A stretch of DNA of 64,000 nucleotides from Ilyomonas sp964249755 (GTDB lineage: Bacteria; Bacteroidota; Bacteroidia; Chitinophagales; Chitinophagaceae). Numbering within the stretch: the stretch's first letter is position 1; each line of letters opens with the position of its first letter. Location: assembly GCA_964249755.1 (NCBI GenBank), contig CAXUDB010000001.1, positions 248,001 to 312,000 of the forward strand. The letters are read 5' to 3'. Below are positions 42,760 to 49,276 of the stretch, in pieces. The position numbers were made by a program, and so were the translations under genes. A model generated the notes under the pieces. It was not told where the DNA came from. It was given only the letters and a program-made list of their open reading frames with translations, and did not search any database.

Positions 42760-43299
42760 TTACTTTAGCTTCCTTTGCGATAGAACCACACGTTCCAGTT
42801 CTGCTATCTTTTCAGTCAGCCTGTCAACTACACTGATCTTATTATGAAGTTCTGAAACGGATGCAGATATATCATTCGCTGCTTTTATCTGCTTATCAAA
42901 AAATTCCTGGGCCTTTTCCATCCCCTGTCCGTTCATCTCTTTCATGGTAGTGAACAAGTTGTCGGCAAAAATTTTCGGATCGCTGTGATTTTTTATTTCA
43001 TTCACCGCATCTTTAATCTCCTGCAGACTTATTATCTGGTTTTGCTGAAACTGGATACTCTGTGTTTTCAGTTCCTCAATAGCTGCTTTGATGTCCAGTG
43101 TATTGGCTAACTGATCTTTCCGAAGCTGTTCATTCTCTGCCTTTAATTCAGCGATGCCACTAAAAATGGAAAGAAAATCATTAGCAAAATCTATTGCATT
43201 GCCGGCGCCTTTAAGCTGCTGTATAACATTATCGCTTTGCTTCTTTAAATCATCTGAGTAAAGAAGATAAAGCACTAATGGCATCATGTCTTTATTCAT
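42760..43299 (-). CDS. Coiled-coil protein of unknown function
   Basis: 179 residues, no signal peptide. A short hydrophobic start ('MMPLVLYLLYSDDL') is followed by predicted coiled coils at about 50-105 ('ELKAENEQLRKDQLANTLDIKAAIEELK') and 130-175 ('KISVVDRLTEKIAELERVVLSQ'). No known family recognised. It is 18 bp from both neighbours in the operon and could be a structural or scaffold part of whatever the operon builds. Confidence 0.7.
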   Translation of the reverse strand: MNKDMMPLVLYLLYSDDLKKQSDNVIQQLKGAGNAIDFANDFLSIFSGIAELKAENEQLRKDQLANTLDIKAAIEELKTQSIQFQQNQIISLQEIKDAVNEIKNHSDPKIFADNLFTTMKEMNGQGMEKAQEFFDKQIKAANDISASVSELHNKISVVDRLTEKIAELERVVLSQRKLK

Positions 43300-43317
43300 A
43301 CATCTGGATTGATGAAG

Positions 43318-44058
43318 TTATTTTTTATTCATCATCATCATCATCGGAAGCATAATCAGCAGGGTATTATCAGGTGCAGCCGTAGTTCCGGAAGCCGGTT
43401 TGTTACCTAACAGAAGTACCATCATCAGCATCATCATCATGCTGCCGTTATCTCCGCCCGACGAGTTGCCGTTCATCATCATTGGCATCATGGTGAACAG
43501 CAGTGTTTTTGTAAGATCAACTTGAACGGGATCCTGACCAGGTACGAGAGTAATATGATCCGTTGGGTGGGTAGTATCTGCCTTGGCAATTGTCAGTGCA
43601 TCAACATTTAAGGTAGGTTTGTTTATCAGCGTTCCTACCAGCGACATCATCGTACTGCTCGACATCAGGCTATCCTGCGAACGGTCTTTTTTTGCAATGC
43701 TTCTGATTACTTTTTCGTAACCATCATCTAACCTTTTGATAGAAGAAGCAATTGTAAGGCTTGATTTTTTAAGATCGTTTACCTGGTTGGAAATGCTGTT
43801 CAGGCTGCTTTTCAGTTCAGATTTGGTAACAAAATTTCCGGATGCAGGAGAGGGTCCGCGACCGATACCGCTGCCAAAATTGGAAGGTCGTCCTAACGAA
43901 GCAGGAACTCTTACCGGGCGCCTTTTTCTGTTGCGTGAAGCTTCATCAAGAATACCTTCATCGTAGCCCGCTTCATCATAAATGCCTTCGTCAAAAATAC
44001 CTTCATCAAGGATGCCTTCATTTACATTGAAATCTTCAGTGTCATAATAGTTTGCCAT
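43318..44058 (-). CDS. DEGI-repeat protein with Met-rich hydrophobic C-terminus
   Basis: 246 residues. Residues 14-39 are five acidic pentads of the form DEGI-x or DEAGY ('NEGILDEGIFDEGIYDEAGY'). A basic, Arg/Pro-rich stretch ('RNRKRRPVRVPASLGRPSN') and a short coiled coil (about 78-125) follow. From about 186 the chain is unusual: 'LLFTMMPMMMNG', 'SMMMMLMMVLLLGN' and a final 'NTLLIMLPMMMMMNKK'. The Met-rich segments are hydrophobic enough for membrane insertion or self-association. I recall similarly built proteins beside S8 and M15 peptidases in other soil bacteria, but cannot verify this. Function unknown. Confidence 0.7.
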   Translation of the reverse strand: MANYYDTEDFNVNEGILDEGIFDEGIYDEAGYDEGILDEASRNRKRRPVRVPASLGRPSNFGSGIGRGPSPASGNFVTKSELKSSLNSISNQVNDLKKSSLTIASSIKRLDDGYEKVIRSIAKKDRSQDSLMSSSTMMSLVGTLINKPTLNVDALTIAKADTTHPTDHITLVPGQDPVQVDLTKTLLFTMMPMMMNGNSSGGDNGSMMMMLMMVLLLGNKPASGTTAAPDNTLLIMLPMMMMMNKK

Positions 44059-44083
44059 AGTTTTTGAATTTAATTTTTAGAAA

Positions 44084-44491
44084 TCAAGATTTTATTGTTT
44101 TTAATTTTAAAATAGCCGGTTTAATGTAGTATTCAAAGTATTCGGGGCTGGGCTGAAAATAGCCGGGCTTGCCTCTGCCTCTGCAATAATTGCAACCCGT
44201 GTCTTCTCCCCAGCAATGCGGGCAGGCTCCTATAGCTTCTGCCAGCTGGTCTAAATGTTCTATCAGCGACTGGTAATTATTTTCTAATTGCTGGTATTGC
44301 CCAAACAGGTTTTTATTCACATTCTTTTGCCTGATGAGTATGGCTTTTAATTCTTCTGTTTTATTCTCCGGTTCGGTAATGTCATTCTCATTTTCTTTCT
44401 TTTGTTTTTGAAATTGCCTGATTAAAGAAAATGATTCGGTGAGGTCAGGTCTTGAGGCTTCAATCTGCCCCAGAAGTGTATCGAAGTCCAT
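44084..44491 (-). CDS. Zinc-ribbon protein, coiled coil plus CxxC pair
   Basis: 135 residues. Residues 20-85 are charged and probably helical or coiled coil. C90, C93, C100 and C103 ('ACPHCWGEDTGCNYC') form two CxxC knuckles followed by RGRGKPG, resembling the DnaJ zinc-binding repeat (CxxCxGxG). This suggests a zinc-dependent chaperone-like or assembly protein. It is second in the operon, 10 bp after the Ala/Gly-rich gene and 25 bp before the Met-rich one. Confidence 0.75.
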   Translation of the reverse strand: MDFDTLLGQIEASRPDLTESFSLIRQFQKQKKENENDITEPENKTEELKAILIRQKNVNKNLFGQYQQLENNYQSLIEHLDQLAEAIGACPHCWGEDTGCNYCRGRGKPGYFQPSPEYFEYYIKPAILKLKTIKS

Positions 44492-44501
44492 AAGATTTAT
44501 T

Positions 44502-45539
44502 TTAATAAGCGATTACATCGTAGTTGGGAAGTAATGAGTTTTCGTAGTTGTTAATGTCTTCTATCAGCGACTCGATATAGATGTCTTTGTCCGCTTCAGA
44601 TTCTATAGGTAAGTTGCTCGAAAAGCCCGCATTATCTGCTTCGGCAATAGCATTCTCGGTTAGCTGTTTCAGTGCTTCCAGCATTTCTACATAGCTGGTT
44701 GATGTAGTTGAACCATCTTCCTGAGGTATCTGTAAGCTGGTGCCTGCAGAGCCGGTTATGATACTGGATAGTAAAGACTGTAGAAGCGGTGAGCTACCTA
44801 AGAAGCCAAGCAATTGCGAAGCTGCCGCCGTTTGTGCGTTCGATGCTCCTGATGCCCCCGCATTACTGCCGCCATAAGCAGCAACCATCTGTGCTGTACC
44901 GGAAGCTACATTAGCGATGCGGTTGCCTGCACCCGGCGAGATAGTATTACCTATATCTCTGCCGGCGTTAATAACATTCGGCATGGCCGCCCCATAGTTG
45001 CCACTGGCGATGGAAGTTCCTGCCTGGGCAATGTTGGTGGCAATACCGGCTACTCTATCTCCTGCACCACGATGTATGGCATTGCCAATATCACGGCTGG
45101 TATTGATGATGCCTGGTACGGCAGCGCGAAAATTGCCTGATGCTGCCGAGGTGGCTATTCCGCCTATGTTTGAAACAAAACGGTTAGGTTTTGTATGCGT
45201 TGCATTGCTGATTGCACCAGCGGCCAAGTTGGCAGCAGCGCCTGCAGCGGCTCCGCCCAGGGGTCCGCCAAATGCAGTACCGGCAACGGTAGCAACAGCC
45301 GGAAGCGCAGCTGTAATGATAGGCGCCGCACTGTGAATCGCTTTCTTTAGCCAGCTTCCAAATCCTTCCATGAAGCTTTCTACTTCTGCCGGGCTTAACC
45401 GTGCTAAGCTGTCGTATATAATATCTTCGAGTTGTTCGTCGGACAGATGTTGATAGTCTTCGGGAAATATGGCTCTGATACCGGTTCTGTATTCATCTTC
45501 GGTAAGATAAATACCCCTGTCGTGAAAGTCTTGTAGCAT
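44502..45539 (-). CDS. Ala/Gly-rich membrane-active-like protein with internal repeats
   Basis: 345 residues, first gene of the operon. Residues 1-60 are acidic and helical ('LTEDEYRTGIRAIFPEDYQHLSDEQLEDIIYDSL', 'LSPAEVESFMEGFGSW'). Residues 67-112 ('AAPIITAALPAVATVAGTAFGGPLGGAAAGAAANLAAGAI') are an Ala/Gly-rich hydrophobic stretch like those of membrane-inserting or glycine-zipper proteins. Residues 121-162 and 163-207 are two copies of a repeat with the core 'ASGN[FY].AA.P..IN..RDIGN.I..GAG.R'. The C-terminus is acidic ('ESEADKDIYIESLIEDINNYENS'). No known family recognised. A pore-forming, tail-like or scaffold function is speculation. Confidence 0.7.
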   Translation of the reverse strand: MLQDFHDRGIYLTEDEYRTGIRAIFPEDYQHLSDEQLEDIIYDSLARLSPAEVESFMEGFGSWLKKAIHSAAPIITAALPAVATVAGTAFGGPLGGAAAGAAANLAAGAISNATHTKPNRFVSNIGGIATSAASGNFRAAVPGIINTSRDIGNAIHRGAGDRVAGIATNIAQAGTSIASGNYGAAMPNVINAGRDIGNTISPGAGNRIANVASGTAQMVAAYGGSNAGASGASNAQTAAASQLLGFLGSSPLLQSLLSSIITGSAGTSLQIPQEDGSTTSTSYVEMLEALKQLTENAIAEADNAGFSSNLPIESEADKDIYIESLIEDINNYENSLLPNYDVIAY

Positions 45540-45731
45540 ATCGTAATTGTTTTAATGGCATTAAAAACTGTTGCTACCTTTTCATCTGCCGGTGTGGGTA
45601 CAAACGACAGAATTTGGTTGTGAAAAGCGGCTGGTTACAGATGTGGCGGGAGTGATTATTTCTTTATGGCCAGGTAGAAATTAATAGACTCAATCGCTCT
45701 ACAATTATAATCTGATGTAAATGTAGAAATT

Positions 45732-45839
45732 ATGAAAATTGGTAAAAACGGCGATAACGTGAATGATGCCGTAAACTACGTGAAGACAGGTTTGGGAAAC
45801 GTGAAAGCAAAAAAAATCATTATTTTCCGATGGCGTTGA
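45732..45839 (+). CDS. Possible 35-residue peptide
   Basis: From the ATG at 45732 to the TGA at 45837: MKIGKNGDNVNDAVNYVKTG and LGNVKAKKIIIFRWR. It lies in the spacer between the operon and the LytTR gene, on the opposite strand, and its last 20 bases overlap the 3' end of the LytTR gene. Preceded by a purine-rich stretch (TAGAAATT). LytTR regulators often sit beside peptide genes, but chance is a real alternative. Confidence 0.25.
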   Translation: MKIGKNGDNVNDAVNYVKTGLGNVKAKKIIIFRWR

Positions 45840-46227
45840 AGGCAGTTAGCGAAATGCCATGTTTAAGTTTAATTGAAATTTTAAAATCAAATTCAAAAGA
45901 CTGTTCGTTATAACTTCCTCCCGAAAGCCTTTTTATATTCACTGCACAAAAGCGCCCGATCCGCGTGAACCTTTCGCAGGGTAGTTGCGTAAGAAAATCT
46001 TTCAGAGTGTTGTTTCGAATCACCCGCTTGACTTTATCATCGTTAGCCAAGTATATTTTTACCCAGTGATCACAACTTTCAATTAAGATAATATCATTTG
46101 CACGGGCGTAAACATACTCTCCGCTTTTTATAAAGAATCGAAAGAGTTTGAAAGAGACAGGTAAGTTTTCGGTAATGAGAGATGGTGGCTCTTCTCTGTT
46201 TTCAGTTGTAAAGTTGTTGGCAAACAT
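45820..46227 (-). CDS. Stand-alone LytTR DNA-binding regulator
   Basis: 135 residues. Residues about 35-130 are a LytTR domain: 'FFIKSGEYVYARANDIILIESCDHWVKIYL', 'RVIRNNTLKDFLTQLPCERFTRIGRFCAVNIKRLSG'. There is no receiver or membrane domain, so it either binds DNA alone or depends on another protein for its signal. It lies 280 bp upstream of the six-gene operon in the same direction, and is its obvious candidate regulator. Confidence 0.85.
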   Translation of the reverse strand: MFANNFTTENREEPPSLITENLPVSFKLFRFFIKSGEYVYARANDIILIESCDHWVKIYLANDDKVKRVIRNNTLKDFLTQLPCERFTRIGRFCAVNIKRLSGGSYNEQSFEFDFKISIKLKHGISLTAFNAIGK

Positions 46228-46477
46228 GGCTTTAAGCTTTATATAAAACGTAGTAGTCGTATAAAATTTATGAGGGGAAAGAAGAATTGGGAAAATATAA
46301 AATAAGGTGTTTACGAAGTTTTCAGTTGATTCGTTAGGTATATCAAAATACCTAAAAATATTCTTCAGTCAAAATAATAATGATTTTCTTTTACTTTTTT
46401 CTGCACCTTGTTTTTTGTCTTTGTGCAATGTTTATAATTATCGTATTCTAACGATTTATGCAGTTAAACAACTTAGG

Positions 46478-46651
46478 TTATGAGATATTAAACAGGATGA
46501 CATCAGCTTCTCTTTTGCTAGACAATGGGTTGGTTTGCACGTAATCGTACTTGGTATCGCCTGCTGCTATCAGAGAGTCGGCACTCAATCTTATCCGGTC
46601 ATTATTATTTTTACCTGGTTCCACTAATTCGGATAGAGGGTACGATATAAC
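46478..46651 (-). pseudogene. Open segment without start codon, possible gene relic
   Basis: Between two stops the minus strand reads LSELVEPGKNNNDRIRLSAD then SLIAAGDTKYDYVQTNPLSS, with a natural-looking composition but no ATG. Family not recognised. It may be the tail of a decayed gene or chance. Confidence 0.2.
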
Positions 46652-47058
46652 TTACTCGGATAAAACTAAAGAATATTTCGGCTTTGCTTGCGAACATAAT
46701 CTCAAAGATTCTTACCAAAATCAACAACAATATCTTTCTGAATTGTGGTGAGGCATGGCACAATGATATCTTCTTCAGAAACTATCACGTTCTCACAATA
46801 TCTTCAAATCATGTGTAAGCCCTTAATGAAAATATAAGAGTATCCAGTTGAAGATTTTTTTGGTATTTAAGACCAATAGTTTAACTGTTGACAATTGGTT
46901 CACAGCAATTTTTTAAGATGAATGTTTACGTTTCCATTGCTTTATTTAACTCTTGCATTATTTTTTTATAATCGTCTTTAGAGAATTGTAGAATTTGCCT
47001 AAATCATTCTGTTTATTAAAAGGTTAAGTCAAAAATGCAGATTGCCCTTTGAAAGCTG

Positions 47059-47229
47059 TTAGTAATACAATTTTTGAGGATCACATACTTGTTTAATCCA
47101 GTAGCTCCAGCTCAAATTAGTGGACATAGCCAGTAATCTGTTAGCTACGTTCGCAATTGAAAGGATTTTATTTGACCATAATCTTTTTGTTTCGTCGTTT
47201 CGAATAACGTCGGAAAAAAGATTCATCAT
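47059..47229 (-). CDS. Possible small protein, 56 residues
   Basis: Starts with tandem ATG codons at 47229 after GAGGTAAT, a fair ribosome-binding site, and ends at a TAA at 47059. The product (MMNLFSDVIRNDETKRLWSN, KILSIANVANRLLAMSTNLS, then WSYWIKQVCDPQKLYY) has a plausible amphipathic helix and several Trp/Tyr residues near the C-terminus. No known family. It lies just inside the right direct repeat. Confidence 0.4.
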   Translation of the reverse strand: MMNLFSDVIRNDETKRLWSNKILSIANVANRLLAMSTNLSWSYWIKQVCDPQKLYY

Positions 47230-47507
47230 ATTACCTCTGCTTCTTAATTAAAACCAAGTAATTGCCAAATTATTTCGACAAATAATGATAAAATCACATT
47301 TTTAAATTAAAAAGATTTAGGTTCACAATCTTCATCTTACAGTTGTTTTCCAGTTTCTTGAAATTTAATACAATGAAAGCATTTTCCTTCTACACCGTTG
47401 TCTTTTAGCACTGCTATCCGGTATTCGGAGTGCTTAGTTTAAAAAATTCAAATTTGAGATCTTATTCAGGTCATCCATCAACCAGTTCGACATTTGTTCC
47501 GCAGGGA

Positions 47508-47620
47508 CTACTAAAGTTTTGAACTCCTTCAAGATGTTGATTTTGAAGGAGTTTCTATTTTGCTTAGGAAATCACAAAATACCGAGTGTCTTATAATCAA
47601 CTATTTAGTGGTTCGATTCC
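47508..47620 (+). repeat. Right copy of degenerate direct repeat
   Basis: Matches the tRNA-Glu 3' end, terminator and following sequence (34996-35111) in the same orientation and spacing, about 77% over the first 56 bases and 27 of 31 over the last. The terminator-like pair CTCCTTCAA..TTTGAAGGAG is kept at 47524-47552. With the left copy it brackets 12.5 kb. Confidence 0.65.
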
Positions 47621-47956
47621 CGTATAGTGAGTTCACTTCCTCTACGCTTTTGCTCAGTTCTGCTCTCTTTAGCATAAAATATATCGGTTGTATGATTAAA
47701 TATCGCCCGATAAAAGCTACTTTTTAGCCTCGCCACGCTACATAGTTCCGTATACTTCCGGTTGTCATTGTTCGGTATGTACACTATATCTTCTGGATGA
47801 AAAATTCCCTAATAAAAGCTAAAGAGCTAACAGAATCTGGTAGCGTTGAGTAGAAAGATGTTTTACAGATAAACAGTAGAGTCACTTAGAAGCTTTTTTT
47901 TTGAAGATAGTTACTAATGGATTGTGCTACGTTGTCGATTTAAAGATTGATATTAC

Positions 47957-49276
47957 TCAATGAAAAACCATCTCCAGTTCTTCGAGGGTTTTTCCTTTTG
48001 TTTCCTTTACTTTAAAATACACAAAGATGCCGCCGATGAAGCAGATGGCTGAATAAATGTAAAACGTTTTATCGCCAAGTTTGTCGAACAAAATCGGGAA
48101 GGTGAACACGAGTACAAAATAGGCAGCCCATAAACTGATGATGGCAATGGAGATAGCTACACTGCGCACGTTGTTTGGAAATATCTCAGATATTAATACC
48201 CATGTTACCGGTGCTAATGACATGGCATATACGCCGATGGAAGACAATAAAAACCAGGACACTTCTGTAGAGCCTGCCGCTAACATGCGCATGACAACGA
48301 TGTATAAAATGCCTAAGCCAACGGAGCCAAAGAGCATTAAAGGTTTGCGCCCGAGTTTGTCGACCAACAGCATGGCGAGTATGGTGAAAACGAGGTTGAC
48401 AACACCTATAAAAACGGTTTGCAGCAGTTGATCATCCTGCGATACACCGATACTTTGAAAGATGCGTGGGGTATAGTTAAACACTACGTTGATGCCACAC
48501 AACTGCTGAAATACGGCGAGACCGATACCTACCATTACGGCGGGCAATACTCCTTTTTTAAAGGCAGCACCGTAGCCTTGTTTTACTGTGCTATGGCTGG
48601 TTGATTGGATAGATGCCAGAGTGGTTTGGGCAAAACTTTCGTTACCTATTTTCTTCAGGATTTTTAATGCGTCTGCTTGTCTCGAAACATTGACGAGCCA
48701 GCGTGGGCTTTCGGGTAATACCCAGGCGCCGATGAAGAACAAACCCGATGGAATGGTACCCAAACCGAACATCCATCGCCAGGCATCATCACCCATATTG
48801 CGCAGGGAATAGTTTACCAGGTTAGTAATTAAAATGCCAGTTACAATGGTCAGCTGGTTGATAGCCACCATTCGTCCCCGCACTTCAGCCGGCGCAATTT
48901 CGGCTATGTACATTGGTGACAGCATGGACGCCATACCCACACCAATGCCAGCTAAAAAGCGGGACGAGATGAAGACCCCTTTGTTGATAGAAAATGCCAT
49001 GAATAAAGAAGAGATAAAGAATAGTGCAGCCGCTACCAGCAAGCCGCGCTTGCGCCCAAACTTATCAGCAATTTGCCCGGCAAGTAAACACCCGGCAATA
49101 GCACCTAAGGCAAGACTGCCGGTGGCAAATCCTTCCCAGTAAGCCGTTAATCCAAACTGCTTCTGGAGAAATGGCAAGGCACCGGAAATAACGGCAAAAT
49201 CGAACCCGAACAGGTAGCCGCCCAAAGCTGAGATAAATGAAATGCCGGTGATATAGGTGCTGTTATAATTCTTCAT
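47957..49276 (-). CDS. Sugar porter (SP family) MFS transporter
   Basis: 439 residues from the ATG at 49276 (MKNYNSTYITGISFISALGGYLFGFDFAVISGAL). 12 membrane segments with all sugar-porter signatures: 'GGYLFGFDFAVISG', 'GQIADKFGRKRG', 'RFLAGIGVGMASMLSPMYIAEIAPAEVRGRMVAINQL', 'PESPRWLV', 'QQLCGINVVFNYTP', 'DKLGRKPL' and 'KVKETKGKTLEE'. It imports a monosaccharide (galactose, arabinose or xylose type) with protons across the inner membrane. Its start overlaps the end of the GH2 gene by 14 bases, so it is the last gene of the glycan-use operon. Confidence 0.93.
   Translation of the reverse strand: MKNYNSTYITGISFISALGGYLFGFDFAVISGALPFLQKQFGLTAYWEGFATGSLALGAIAGCLLAGQIADKFGRKRGLLVAAALFFISSLFMAFSINKGVFISSRFLAGIGVGMASMLSPMYIAEIAPAEVRGRMVAINQLTIVTGILITNLVNYSLRNMGDDAWRWMFGLGTIPSGLFFIGAWVLPESPRWLVNVSRQADALKILKKIGNESFAQTTLASIQSTSHSTVKQGYGAAFKKGVLPAVMVGIGLAVFQQLCGINVVFNYTPRIFQSIGVSQDDQLLQTVFIGVVNLVFTILAMLLVDKLGRKPLMLFGSVGLGILYIVVMRMLAAGSTEVSWFLLSSIGVYAMSLAPVTWVLISEIFPNNVRSVAISIAIISLWAAYFVLVFTFPILFDKLGDKTFYIYSAICFIGGIFVYFKVKETKGKTLEELEMVFH

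Larger units (their letters stand above)
46228..47956. other. 1.7-kb low-coding region
   Basis: AT-rich, few long frames. It contains a coding-like segment without start (46478-46651, minus), a possible 56-residue gene (47059-47229, minus), the right copy of the direct repeat (47508-47620), and tRNA T-arm-like text such as GGTTCGATTCCCG at about 47609. No integrase, transposase or complete tRNA was recognised. The region is consistent with the decayed end of an old insertion. Confidence 0.55.

Noticed and set aside
36219..46227. The operon as a contractile injection system, prophage or type VI secretion locus
   Set aside because: No sheath, tube, baseplate, AAA+ ATPase, capsid, terminase or integrase gene is present; only the lytic-enzyme-like domains recall phage.
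47600..47640. A second tRNA gene, suggested by GGTTCGATTCCCG
   Set aside because: No anticodon arm or matching acceptor stem could be built; only T-arm-like text remains, so it is treated as part of the degenerate repeat.
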